A DNA stretch of 64,000 nucleotides from Pedobacter glucosidilyticus DSM 23534 (lineage in GTDB: Bacteria > Bacteroidota > Bacteroidia > Sphingobacteriales > Sphingobacteriaceae): positions 42,753 through 106,752 of the forward strand of contig NZ_AULF01000016.1 in assembly GCF_000425145.1 (NCBI RefSeq), in the 5' to 3' direction. Position 1 is the first letter of the stretch; the number at the start of each line of letters is the position of its first letter. The notes under the pieces are model-generated. The model had not been told where the DNA came from and made no database searches. It saw nothing but the letters and a program-made list of their open reading frames with translations. Position numbers and translations under genes: made by a program. Shown here one piece after another: positions 27,557-36,160 of the stretch.

Positions 27557-28828
27557 ATGTTAGATAGAACCACAACGCCTCAGTTTAAAAATATTGAGGA
27601 TATAAATTTTATACAAGCCAGCAAGCATCAATTAGCTAATGAGATTCCTGTTTTTATCATCAATGCTGGTGAGCAAGAATTGGTAAGGATAGAGTTTATC
27701 TTCAAAAATGTTAATTGGGATATTCAAAAACCACTTTTATCATTAGCTGCCAATACCATGTTAAATGATGGCACCAGTAATTTAAGCGGGGCAGAGATTG
27801 CTAATAAAATAGATTATTATGGAGCGTTTTTTCAAACGGAATTTGGCTTAGACCGCTCTGCAGTTGTGCTTTACTCTCTAAACAAGCATCTGCCTAATAC
27901 CTTGCCTATTATCAAAGAAGTTTTAACAGATTCTGTTTATCCTGAAAAGGAAGTGAATACTTTTATCAATAACCAAAAGCAAAAGTTAAAAGTAAGCTTA
28001 GAAAAGAACGATTTTTTAGCAAGAAGACAGTTTAGCAAGGCTATTTTTGGCGATACCATTTATGGTTTTTCATCAAACTTGGAAGATTATGACGCTTTAA
28101 ATCAAGCAGATTTAAGGGCGCATTTTGAGCAAATTTATCATCCTACAAATTGTACCATAGTGGTTTCTGGAAAAGTAAATGAAGATATTTTGACGCTTTT
28201 AAATAGTCTTTTTGGTGCATGGAAAAGCGATGTTGCTTTTAAACCTAACACGGTTGAATTTAAAGCTGCGGATGAGAAATATCATTATATAGAAAAAGCC
28301 CAAGCTTTGCAATCTGCCATAAGAATTGGTATGCCTTCTATCAATAGGAAACATCAGGATTTTCCTGCTTTACAAGTGCTGAACACAATTTTAGGCGGAT
28401 ATTTTGGCAGCAGATTGATGGCTAATATTAGAGAAGATAAAGGTTATACCTACGGAATAGGCTCTGCAAATGTATCTTTAGAACAAGCCGGATACTTTTT
28501 TATTGCTTCTGAGGTAGGTACCGATGTTTGTGCTGATACCTTGGTGCAAATAGAAAAGGAAGTTGATATACTTAAAACCCAATTAATTGGTGATGAAGAG
28601 CTAGCCTTGGTTAAAAATTATCTTCTAGGAAGTTTATTAGGTAGCCTAGAGAATGCTTTTTCACATGCTGATAAGTTTAAGAATATTTACTTCTTTAATC
28701 AGGATTATGAATATTATACCAATTATATCAACACCATTAAAACTATTAATGCGCCACAATTATTAGAGCTAGCCAATAAATATTGGGATTTTGACCAATT
28801 TTATAAGGTAATTGTGGGGAAGGTTTAG
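27557..28828 (+). CDS. M16 peptidase-like protein (non-catalytic partner)
   Basis: A 423-residue M16-fold protein. At the place of the zinc site it reads LAANTMLNDGTSNLS, so HxxEH is missing and it should not bind catalytic zinc. The C-terminal substrate-binding Arg/Tyr motif is kept (GSRLMANIREDKGYTYGIG). This matches the non-catalytic partner in paired M16 proteases. Immediately downstream of, and surely co-transcribed with, the active M16 gene. Confidence 0.9.
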   Translation: MLDRTTTPQFKNIEDINFIQASKHQLANEIPVFIINAGEQELVRIEFIFKNVNWDIQKPLLSLAANTMLNDGTSNLSGAEIANKIDYYGAFFQTEFGLDRSAVVLYSLNKHLPNTLPIIKEVLTDSVYPEKEVNTFINNQKQKLKVSLEKNDFLARRQFSKAIFGDTIYGFSSNLEDYDALNQADLRAHFEQIYHPTNCTIVVSGKVNEDILTLLNSLFGAWKSDVAFKPNTVEFKAADEKYHYIEKAQALQSAIRIGMPSINRKHQDFPALQVLNTILGGYFGSRLMANIREDKGYTYGIGSANVSLEQAGYFFIASEVGTDVCADTLVQIEKEVDILKTQLIGDEELALVKNYLLGSLLGSLENAFSHADKFKNIYFFNQDYEYYTNYINTIKTINAPQLLELANKYWDFDQFYKVIVGKV

Positions 28829-28834
28829 ATATCT

Positions 28835-28870
28835 AACTAAAGGTGATGATTCATTTAATCACCTTTAGTT
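28835..28870 (+). terminator. Hairpin after M16 pair
   Basis: Perfect 13-bp stem AACTAAAGGTGAT / ATCACCTTTAGTT with a 10-nt loop; the following sequence is only moderately T-rich. Confidence 0.75.
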
Positions 28871-28902
28871 AAATTATTTCTTCTAATCCCAAAAAAATAA
28901 TC

Positions 28903-28910
28903 TACCTTTG
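28903..28910 (+). promoter_or_regulatory. -7 promoter element of guaB
   Basis: TACCTTTG matches TAnnTTTG, 32 bp before the guaB ATG. It overlaps the in-frame GTG at 28910, which argues against that codon as start. No TTG at the ideal -33 distance. Confidence 0.6.
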
Positions 28911-28942
28911 TGCGGCAAATAAAGCACCCTAATTTATTTGCT

Positions 28943-30412
28943 ATGCAATTAGATCCACATAAATTTTTAGCCGAAGGTTTAACCTATGATGATGTACTTT
29001 TGGTACCGGCTTATTCAGAAGTTTTACCACGTGAAGTTGATACCTCAACCTACCTCACCAAAAAAATAAAGCTTAATGTTCCTATTGTTTCTGCGGCTAT
29101 GGATACCGTTACAGACGCTAACCTTGCTATTGCTATAGCACAGGCAGGGGGAATTGGTATTCTACACAAAAACATGAGTATTGAAGCTCAGGCTGATGAA
29201 GTGCGTAAGGTTAAAAGATCAGAAAGTGGGATGATACAAGACCCTGTTACTTTACAAGAAGATGCTAAAGTTGCAGATGCTTTTAAAATTATGAAAGAAT
29301 ATCAGATTGGTGGTATTCCGGTAGTTTCTGTTGATAACGTTTTGGTAGGTATCATCACCAATCGCGATTTACGCTTCCAAAAAGACATGAATCGTAACAT
29401 CACAGAAGTGATGACTAAAGATAATCTAGTAACAGCTCCAGAAGGTACAACTTTAGGTCAGGCCGAAATCATTTTACAAGATTATAAAATTGAGAAGCTT
29501 CCGGTTATTAGTAAAGATGGTAAACTAAGCGGACTAATCACTTTCAAAGACATCCAAAAATTTAAGAATTTCCCTAAAGCTTGTAAAGATGAGCATGGCC
29601 GTTTACGTGTAGGTGCAGCAGTAGGTGTTACGCCTGATGCTTTAGACCGTGTTAAAGCCCTTGTGAAATCTGGTGTTGATGTTATCGCCATTGATACAGC
29701 CCATGGTCACTCTAAAGGTGTTATCGATAAATTAAAGGAAGTTAAAGCGGTTTTTCCTGATTTACAAATTATAGCAGGTAATGTAGCTACAGCAGAAGGT
29801 GCTAAAGCTTTGGCTGATGCTGGTGCAGATGCTGTAAAAGTTGGTATTGGGCCGGGTTCTATTTGTACCACCAGAATTATTGCCGGGGTGGGTGTACCAC
29901 AATTATATGCCGTTTACGAGGCAGCAAAAGGTCTAGCGGGAACTGGTGTTCCTGTTATCGCAGATGGTGGTATCAAACATACTGGAGATATAGCCAAAGC
30001 CATTGCAGCAGGAGCGGGTTCTATTATGGCCGGGTCTTTATTTGCAGGGGTAGAAGAATCGCCAGGCGAAACCATCATTTACGAAGGACGTAAGTTTAAA
30101 TCTTACCGTGGTATGGGTTCTGTTGAGGCTATGGAACAAGGTTCTAAAGACAGGTATTTCCAAGATGTGGAAGATGATATTAAAAAATTAGTACCAGAAG
30201 GAATTGTGGGCCGAGTGCCTTATAAAGGAACTTTAATGGAAGTGATGCACCAATATGTTGGTGGTTTAAGAGCAAGTATGGGCTATTGTGGAGCTAAGGA
30301 TATAGAGACTTTACAAAAAGCAAAATTTGTGAAAATAACAGCTTCAGGTATCAGAGAATCACACCCTCATGATATTACGATTACAAAAGAAGCACCTAAT
30401 TATAGTAGGTAG
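28943..30412 (+). CDS. guaB: Inosine-5'-monophosphate dehydrogenase
   Basis: Oxidises IMP to XMP, the committed step to GMP. It has 489 residues from ATG at 28943 ([20 protein letters not shown]). It consists of a TIM barrel interrupted by two CBS domains (about residues 95-215, [13 protein letters not shown] and [10 protein letters not shown]). The catalytic cysteine loop is [15 protein letters not shown] and the flap holds [11 protein letters not shown]. Monocistronic: a terminator precedes it and an inverted-repeat terminator follows. Confidence 0.97.
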   Translation: MQLDPHKFLAEGLTYDDVLLVPAYSEVLPREVDTSTYLTKKIKLNVPIVSAAMDTVTDANLAIAIAQAGGIGILHKNMSIEAQADEVRKVKRSESGMIQDPVTLQEDAKVADAFKIMKEYQIGGIPVVSVDNVLVGIITNRDLRFQKDMNRNITEVMTKDNLVTAPEGTTLGQAEIILQDYKIEKLPVISKDGKLSGLITFKDIQKFKNFPKACKDEHGRLRVGAAVGVTPDALDRVKALVKSGVDVIAIDTAHGHSKGVIDKLKEVKAVFPDLQIIAGNVATAEGAKALADAGADAVKVGIGPGSICTTRIIAGVGVPQLYAVYEAAKGLAGTGVPVIADGGIKHTGDIAKAIAAGAGSIMAGSLFAGVEESPGETIIYEGRKFKSYRGMGSVEAMEQGSKDRYFQDVEDDIKKLVPEGIVGRVPYKGTLMEVMHQYVGGLRASMGYCGAKDIETLQKAKFVKITASGIRESHPHDITITKEAPNYSR

Positions 30413-30422
30413 AATTTAGAAG

Positions 30423-30505
30423 TTGGCAGTCCGAGGACCGATGTCCGAAGATTGCCAATTTTTAAAACGGTCGAAAACTCATAAACTTCGGTCTTCGGAC
30501 TTCTG
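30423..30505. repeat. GTCCGAAG-type inverted repeats (guaB terminator and Rrf2 3' end)
   Basis: TTGGCA (30423-30428) pairs with TGCCAA (30453-30458) followed by TTTTT, a likely guaB terminator. Inside its loop is GTCCGAGGACCGATG (30429-30443). A copy in inverse orientation lies at 30486-30500 (13 of 15 positions match) and forms the last codons of the convergent Rrf2 gene. Confidence 0.65.
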
Positions 30506-30979
30506 ACTTAACATTTCTTTCTCTCTTCTTACTAAATCAGCAACACTGGTATTATCCATGATGCCTACAGTAGCTTCTCTTACTTTTTGCATCATTTCGC
30601 GTATACTGCAAGTAACCTCATCTTTACATTCCTCACAACGCTGATAAAAATTTAAGCTTACGCAAGGTAATAGTGCAATAGGACCATCTAATATTCTGAT
30701 AATGGATGATACCATAATTTCTGATGCTGGCTTCATTAAAAAATAACCGCCGCCAGCACCCATTCTGCTCCCTAAAATTTGTCCGCGTTTTAAATCCAAC
30801 AAAATAGCTTCTAAAAATCTTTTGGGTAAACCTTCATTTTTTGCAATTTCTGCAATCAACATGGGTTTGTTATCCTCGTTTCTGGCTAAAGCAATAAGTG
30901 CTTTTACCGCGTATTTAGTTTTTTTTGTGAGCAAGAGTATACAATTAAAGGATTGAACTAAATTGATTTTTATTGGCAT
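30479..30979 (-). CDS. Rrf2-family regulator with four cysteines
   Basis: Winged-helix repressor of the Rrf2 group (IscR, NsrR, CymR relatives). DNA-binding part: KKTKYAVKALIALARN, then KRFLEAILLDLKRGQILGSRMGAGGGYFL. Cysteines at residues 106, 115, 118 and 124 (PCVSLN, RCEECKDEVTC) are candidates for Fe-S or thiol sensing. Family members start M-L-S/T-KKTKYA, so TTG at 30934 (codon 16) is a likelier start than ATG at 30979. The last residues (KSEDRSL) are encoded by an intergenic-type repeat. It is the nearest regulator to the SusC/SusD operon, and in Bacteroidota such proteins often control cysteine or sulfate genes; that link is inference. Confidence 0.88.
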   Translation of the reverse strand: MPIKINLVQSFNCILLLTKKTKYAVKALIALARNEDNKPMLIAEIAKNEGLPKRFLEAILLDLKRGQILGSRMGAGGGYFLMKPASEIMVSSIIRILDGPIALLPCVSLNFYQRCEECKDEVTCSIREMMQKVREATVGIMDNTSVADLVRREKEMLSQKSEDRSL

Positions 30980-31153
30980 AAAACTACTAAAATAGAAGAT
31001 GATAAGAAAATTTGTTTACATCAAACTTTAGGTGTTTAAGTATTTATGGCAGATACCTTTTTTTATTCTGGAGGTTGCTAGAAAGAATTATTACAAAGTA
31101 TAAAATAAAGGAGAAGGGGTACTGAAATTATTTAAAGAAATTTTAGAGTAAAG

Positions 31154-31308
31154 GGGGGCTTAGTGTATTCTTTTAACAAAAGAACTGATTTTTGACCCTC
31201 GTTTAAACGCTGGAAACGCACTTTTTTAAATAAACTTTCTGTAGGGTAGCTGTAAGGTAGCCGTAAGGTTGCTGTAAGCAAGCGGTAAGTAAGGGGGCTT
31301 AGTGTATT
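31154..31308. repeat. 16-bp direct repeat pair plus five 11-bp phased repeats
   Basis: GGGGGCTTAGTGTATT occurs at 31154-31169 and again at 31293-31308. Directly before the second copy are five imperfect units of exactly 11 bp: GTAGGGTAGCT (31241), GTAAGGTAGCC (31252), GTAAGGTTGCT (31263), GTAAGCAAGCG (31274) and GTAAGTAAGGG (31285). No ORF is credible here. Confidence 0.75.
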
Positions 31309-31463
31309 ATTGTATCAAATTTTGGAGTGAGATTTTTTGTCTTTTTGATATAGAATTTAGAGATTTTATAAGGTGTAATTCATTAGTTTTTTTAGACTGA
31401 TTTTAGAATTGCTATTATACTTGTATACACTCGTTTTTTTGAGATATTTTTATTTAACTATAT

Positions 31464-31484
31464 AATCTATAAAATTTGTAGATT
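31464..31484 (+). promoter_or_regulatory. Shared inverted-repeat operator, copy 1
   Basis: AATCTA-N9-TAGATT. Its reverse complement agrees at 20 of 21 positions with the site at 44384-44404 upstream of the second receptor gene. Here it covers the -33 element of the susC promoter. The candidate binder is the ChrB-AraC fusion regulator (43475-44350); binding is inferred. Confidence 0.7.
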
Positions 31485-31505
31485 ATTAGATTTGTTATAT
31501 ATTTG
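31476..31505 (+). promoter_or_regulatory. Promoter of the SusC/SusD operon
   Basis: TTG (31476-31478), 19 bp, TATATTTG (31498-31505), an exact match to the Bacteroidota consensus and spacing. Transcription would start near 31510, leaving a leader of about 175 nt before the susC ATG. Confidence 0.78.
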
Positions 31506-31523
31506 CATCATGAAATTAAAAAA

Positions 31524-31568
31524 ATGGTGTTTAAAAATGTTAGGAGGAAATGTAAGATGATGTGTTGA
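31524..31568 (+). CDS. Possible leader peptide ending Met-Met-Cys
   Basis: A 14-codon frame MVFKNVRRKCKMMC followed by TGA. Nested in it, AGGAGG (31542-31547) stands 9 nt before ATG ATG TGT TGA, a minimal Met-Met-Cys ORF with an ideal Shine-Dalgarno, which is rare in Bacteroidota. An overlapping frame from ATG 31510 (MKLKKWCLKMLGGNVR) ends at 31560. The Cys codon just before the stop parallels the second leader at 44477. Translation is unproven. Confidence 0.45.
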   Translation: MVFKNVRRKCKMMC

Positions 31569-31584
31569 TACATAAAACAAAAAA

Positions 31585-31658
31585 GGGGAAGATGATAACA
31601 TATTCCCCCTAGCTTAAACTTAATCATGCAGGTTCTCAATTGGCGTTGTCGCCTGCAT
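31585..31658 (+). promoter_or_regulatory. Leader hairpins before susC, two mutually exclusive
   Basis: GGGGAA (31585-31590) pairs with TTCCCC (31603-31608). Downstream, ATGCAGG (31626-31632) can pair with CCTGCAT (31652-31658), but GGCG (31642-31645) can instead pair with CGCC (31650-31653). The last two overlap and exclude each other, as in attenuators. No long T-run follows, so a Rho-independent stop is not obvious. Confidence 0.45.
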
Positions 31659-31685
31659 AAATGTTCATTAAACTTTAGTAAAAGT

Positions 31686-34600
31686 ATGCAAAATTATGAA
31701 AAAGCTATACAGTCTTTTAATGTTATAGCTTTGTCCAAAAAAATCATATTATCTCTTTTTATTTTATTTACATCGAGTTATTTAAAAGCTCAAGTACAAA
31801 CAAAGCCTCTTATAAATGCAACCTTAAGCGGTGTGGTTGTAGATGCTCAAACTAAAGAGCCTTTGCCAGGGGCGTTGGTTCAACTAGAAGGGGTTACCCA
31901 TAATGCCCAAACTGATGCAGCGGGTAGGTTTAATTTTGTAACTGGTCAGAAACTTCCGGTAACACTTATTATTAGTTATCTAGGTTATCAGAAACTAAGA
32001 TTAGTAGCTACCACAACCCCTATAACGATAGAATTACAAGAAGATAGAAGACAACTGAGTGATGTTGTTGTAGTAGGTTATGCTACGCAAAATAGAAAAG
32101 ACTTAATAGGTTCTGTTTCTAAAATTAATCCTGCTGATGTTAAAACCATACCAGAAGTAAGTTTTGATGCGCAGTTGCAAGGTAAAGCTGCGGGCGTACA
32201 AATCAGCAGTAATACAGGGGTTCCTGGTTCTGACATATTTATTAGGGTAAGAGGTGCTACTTCTATAAATGCTAGTAATGATCCTCTTTATGTAATAGAT
32301 GGCGTATTTGTGAATAATGTAAGTCTTCAAAATATATCACAAGATAGAGGAACATCGCCTTTGGCAGATCTAAATCCGGCTGATATAGAAAGTATAGAGA
32401 TTTTAAAGGATGCCACAGCAACAGCTATTTATGGTTCTAGAGGGGCTAATGGGGTAGTTATTGTTACTACAAAACGAGGTAATTACAGGCAAAAACCAAG
32501 TATCTCTTTTAACGCTTCCGAAGGTTTGGGTTGGGCTCCGGCTGATAGGGTTTGGAAAACAACTACAGGCGAGCAACATGCAATTTTAGTGAATGAGTAC
32601 AGCAGAAATGCAGGTTTACCAGAACCATTCAGGCCTGTTAATCAAATCATCAATAATGTACCGGGAAGAGGTTTACCTCAGGAGCAACCCACTTTTGATA
32701 GGATGGCTTATTTAAATCGTACAGCTAATTTACGTAACTATGATTTATCTATTAACGGTGGTTCAGAAAAAACACGATATTATTTAGGTGCTGGGTTTAC
32801 AGATCAAGAATCTATATGGAAACCTATGGGTTTTGATAGGGCAAGTTTTAAAGTAAATCTAGATCAAAAAGTAAATGATAAAATTACCATTGGTACAAGT
32901 AATAGCTTGTCTAAAAGCTATCGAGACCAAGCAAGACCTGCAAACGGTGGTAACGGAACGCTACTACAAGCATCTTTAAATATCCCAACCTACTTACCAA
33001 TTTTTGCTGCAGATGGTTCGCCATTAAGGTGGGTAAATTTTGATAACATTGCTGTATTAACCAATACAGTTAATCTTTGGTCTAACAGCTACCATTATGT
33101 TGGTAATGTTTATCTGGATTATAATATCACACCCAAAATTAAGTTTCGTTCTACTTTTGGTGCGGATTATAATAATTATGAAGAGAACGAATATTGGGAT
33201 ACTCGAACAATTTTAGGAGCAAGTGGAGGCAGAGGTACACAAAGTATTACTCAATCTACCACTGTTATTAATGAGCAAACCCTATCTTATCGTAATCAAT
33301 TAAAAGAACACAGTTTTGGTGTATTGATTGGTAATACTTTGCAAAGCGCTGAGATTAAAAACGTATCGGCTACGGGAACAAATTTCCCTAATAACTCTTA
33401 TACACAAATATCATCAGCAGCTATACAAACAGCATCTCAGTTTACGACTAATAGTACGTTAGCATCGTTTTTCTCGAGGGCAGATTATAATTTTAAAAGA
33501 AAGTATTATTTCGAATTTACCATCAGGGCAGATGGTTCGTCAAGGTTTGGAGAAAATAACAGATGGGGATATTTCCCTTCTGTTGGTGGGGCTTGGCGTA
33601 TTCATGAAGAGAATTTCTTAAAAGATTTAAGTACAATTTCTAATCTAAAACTAAGGCTAAGCTACGGAACAACTGGTAACCAAGGAGGGATAAATGATTT
33701 TGCCTTAAATGGATTATGGACAGGTGGTTTTGGCTATGCCGATGCTTTAGGTGGTGCTGAATTACCCGGAACTGCTCCTTTACAAATTGCTAACCCTAAT
33801 TTAAAGTGGGAAACAACCAGTCAGTTTAGTACAGGTTTAGATATAGGGTTGTTAAATGATAGAATTAACATAGAGTTTAACTATTATAATAAATATACCA
33901 GAGATGCCTTGTTACTGGTTGCCACTCCTGCTACATCTGGCTTTTCATCTTACATCACCAATTTTGGAGAAATTAGCAATAAAGGTTTCGAGTTAGGTAT
34001 AAATGCTACCAATGTCAAGATTAAAAACTTTACTTGGAAAACCGATTTAAATCTGGCTCAGAATAAAAATACGATAGAAAGAATTCCAGCCGATATCCCT
34101 TTTGCAGGAAGAGATTTAATAAGGCTACAACAAGGAAAAGAGTTATACTCATACTGGTTGTATAAACAGCTTTATGTAGACCCAAATACTGGCGATGCTG
34201 TTTTTGATGATTTTAATAAGGATGGTAGAATCACTGCTGATGACAGACAAATATTAGGAAGTACTTGGCCTAAATTATTTGGAGGGATTACGAATAATTT
34301 TAATTATAAAACCTTTGATTTAGGAGTGTTCTTTACTTTTTCTTACGGAAATAATCTATGGAACCATAATAGAATGTTGGGCGAAACAGGCGGTACTTTA
34401 GATGCTAATCGTGTTTTGCTAGCAAGTCAACTAAACCGTTGGACAGCCCCAGGACAAGTTACCGATGTACCTAGATTAACGGCAGCTAATTACGCCAGAC
34501 AAGAAAACAGTAGGTTTTTTGAAGATGCCTCTTTTCTAAGGTTGCGTTCCTTAACCTTAGGATATACCCTGCCTAAAACACTTACAGCAAAAGCTAAAAT

Positions 34601-34766
34601 AGATAAGTTGAGATTCTACGTAACGGGTAATAATTTGCTTCTGTTTACGAAGTATACTGGGGCTGATCCTGAATCTAACCTAGGAACAGGAAATATCCAA
34701 GGTTACGATTATGGTACACCTCCACAACCACGTACAGTTCAGTTTGGTTTAAATCTCACCCTTTAA
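31686..34766 (+). CDS. SusC/RagA-family TonB-dependent outer membrane receptor
   Basis: Outer-membrane transporter that works with the adjacent SusD lipoprotein and TonB. From ATG at 31686 the protein has ~1026 residues: signal peptide (KKIILSLFILFTSSYLKAQ), a CarboxypepD_reg-like domain (LSGVVVDAQTKEPLPGALV), the SusC signature DVVVVGYATQNRKDLIGSV, a plug domain (VRGATSINASNDPLYVIDG, IEILKDATATAIYGSRGANGV), then the beta-barrel ending in FGLNLTL. The longer frame from 31626 begins inside a hairpin of the leader and is less likely. The substrate is unknown; it need not be a glycan, since no glycoside hydrolase is in the operon. Confidence 0.92.
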   Translation: MQNYEKAIQSFNVIALSKKIILSLFILFTSSYLKAQVQTKPLINATLSGVVVDAQTKEPLPGALVQLEGVTHNAQTDAAGRFNFVTGQKLPVTLIISYLGYQKLRLVATTTPITIELQEDRRQLSDVVVVGYATQNRKDLIGSVSKINPADVKTIPEVSFDAQLQGKAAGVQISSNTGVPGSDIFIRVRGATSINASNDPLYVIDGVFVNNVSLQNISQDRGTSPLADLNPADIESIEILKDATATAIYGSRGANGVVIVTTKRGNYRQKPSISFNASEGLGWAPADRVWKTTTGEQHAILVNEYSRNAGLPEPFRPVNQIINNVPGRGLPQEQPTFDRMAYLNRTANLRNYDLSINGGSEKTRYYLGAGFTDQESIWKPMGFDRASFKVNLDQKVNDKITIGTSNSLSKSYRDQARPANGGNGTLLQASLNIPTYLPIFAADGSPLRWVNFDNIAVLTNTVNLWSNSYHYVGNVYLDYNITPKIKFRSTFGADYNNYEENEYWDTRTILGASGGRGTQSITQSTTVINEQTLSYRNQLKEHSFGVLIGNTLQSAEIKNVSATGTNFPNNSYTQISSAAIQTASQFTTNSTLASFFSRADYNFKRKYYFEFTIRADGSSRFGENNRWGYFPSVGGAWRIHEENFLKDLSTISNLKLRLSYGTTGNQGGINDFALNGLWTGGFGYADALGGAELPGTAPLQIANPNLKWETTSQFSTGLDIGLLNDRINIEFNYYNKYTRDALLLVATPATSGFSSYITNFGEISNKGFELGINATNVKIKNFTWKTDLNLAQNKNTIERIPADIPFAGRDLIRLQQGKELYSYWLYKQLYVDPNTGDAVFDDFNKDGRITADDRQILGSTWPKLFGGITNNFNYKTFDLGVFFTFSYGNNLWNHNRMLGETGGTLDANRVLLASQLNRWTAPGQVTDVPRLTAANYARQENSRFFEDASFLRLRSLTLGYTLPKTLTAKAKIDKLRFYVTGNNLLLFTKYTGADPESNLGTGNIQGYDYGTPPQPRTVQFGLNLTL

Positions 34767-34768
34767 AT

Positions 34769-36148
34769 ATGAGTATCATGAAACATTTAAAATATATATT
34801 ATTCTCTTTTTCTATTTTATTATCTTCTTGCGAGAATTTTTTAGAGACAGAGCCCTTAAATGCCGTATCAGATTTAGATCCTATTTTTGATAAAGGTTCT
34901 AGCGAAACAGCTTTAAGAGGTGTTTATAGGCAATTAAGTTCTTCAGGTTATTACGGAGAAACTTATGTTACACTAGGTTTTTTCCCGAGTGCTGATATTA
35001 AAAATCTTACTACTGGCGGAGCTGCAAATTTAGTTAATATCAATTTCCGTACAGATGAGGTATTGTTTAATACAGCTTGGTCTGCTATTTATAATACGAT
35101 AAACAGAGCTAATCATGTTATCACTAAAGTACCTTCAGTACAAGACCCTACGCTTACCACAAACCTAAAAAATCAAATTATAGGAGAAGCCAAGTTTATA
35201 AGAGCATTAGCCTATTTTGATTTGGCTAGAGCTTGGGGTGGTGTACAATTATTTTTAGAGCCTACGGTATCTTTACAAGAAAGGCCAAATATTAGAAGAA
35301 GTACTTTAGCCCAAACCTATGCGCAGGTACTAGCAGATTTACAAGATGCAGAAGCATTATTACCTGATGCGGTTAATAGAATAAGAGCCACAAAAAGAAC
35401 AGTTTGGGCTTTAAGAGCGAGATTACACCTCTACAAAAAAGAATGGGCTTTAGCCGAGGAATATGCCACCAAGCTGATAGAAAAATCAGCAGATTATACC
35501 TTGGTTAAGCCTTATAGTGCTTGGTTTGCCAATAATGTTGTGGGTACCAGAGAGTCTATTTTTGAACTGCAATATAGCGCTATTAACCCTAATGCTACCA
35601 GAGCCCAAATGCAACATCCTACAAGAGGTGGTACTTACAGGTATGCACCAAATGATAGATTTGTTTCACTTCTTAATAATCCAGCTATTGGCGGTGGAAG
35701 AAGTGCTTTAATCAGTAGTGTCGTACAAAATAATACCCGTATTTGGTTTGGTAATTTATATTATAGGTTACCAGCTACAGATCCTGCTTATATCTTTAGA
35801 ATTTCAGAAATGTATTTGATAAGAGCAGAGGCAAGAGCTCAACAAAATAATTTAAGTATTACTAATGGTGCTTTAGCAGATTTAAATCTGGTAAGAGACA
35901 GGGCAGAACTTCCCGTTTCAATAGCGGTTACGCAGCAAGAAATATTACAAGCAATAGAAGAAGAGCGAAGGTATGAGTTTGCTTTTGAACCACACCGTTG
36001 GTTTGATTTAGCCAGAACCGGCAGGGCTAAAACAGTTTTAGAAGCTTTAGATAGCAATATTGAAGTGGAAGAGCATGAATATATTTTTCCTATCCCTGTG
36101 TCTCAGATTCAATTAGATAAAAATCTTGAACAAAACCCTGACTATTAA
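34769..36148 (+). CDS. SusD/RagB-family nutrient-binding lipoprotein
   Basis: Surface lipoprotein capping the SusC channel. The signal peptide ends in the lipobox LLSSC, then ENFLETEPLNAVSD, a typical SusD start. TPR-like helices follow (AKFIRALAYFDLARAWGGVQLF), and the end contains the SusD motif EERRYEFAFEPHRWFDLARTG and YIFPIPVSQIQLDKNLEQNPDY. The start is 2 bp after susC (ATG 34769, or 34778). Length 459 residues. Confidence 0.93.
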   Translation: MSIMKHLKYILFSFSILLSSCENFLETEPLNAVSDLDPIFDKGSSETALRGVYRQLSSSGYYGETYVTLGFFPSADIKNLTTGGAANLVNINFRTDEVLFNTAWSAIYNTINRANHVITKVPSVQDPTLTTNLKNQIIGEAKFIRALAYFDLARAWGGVQLFLEPTVSLQERPNIRRSTLAQTYAQVLADLQDAEALLPDAVNRIRATKRTVWALRARLHLYKKEWALAEEYATKLIEKSADYTLVKPYSAWFANNVVGTRESIFELQYSAINPNATRAQMQHPTRGGTYRYAPNDRFVSLLNNPAIGGGRSALISSVVQNNTRIWFGNLYYRLPATDPAYIFRISEMYLIRAEARAQQNNLSITNGALADLNLVRDRAELPVSIAVTQQEILQAIEEERRYEFAFEPHRWFDLARTGRAKTVLEALDSNIEVEEHEYIFPIPVSQIQLDKNLEQNPDY

Positions 36149-36160
36149 TTATAAAAACCT

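Larger units (their letters stand above)
30980..31685. other. 706-bp gap upstream of susC: control region, no protein-length gene
   Basis: Between the Rrf2 gene and susC I see no coding region above a leader-peptide size. The gap holds the repeat array (31154-31308), a GTATAC-containing AT-rich stretch near 31420-31440, the shared inverted-repeat operator (31464-31484), a consensus promoter (31476-31505), leader-size ORFs (31510-31568) and two sets of hairpins (31585-31658). Confidence 0.7.

Noticed and set aside
28910..28942. GTG start of guaB at 28910
   Set aside because: The codon overlaps the TACCTTTG promoter element, and the family N-terminus begins at the ATG 28943.
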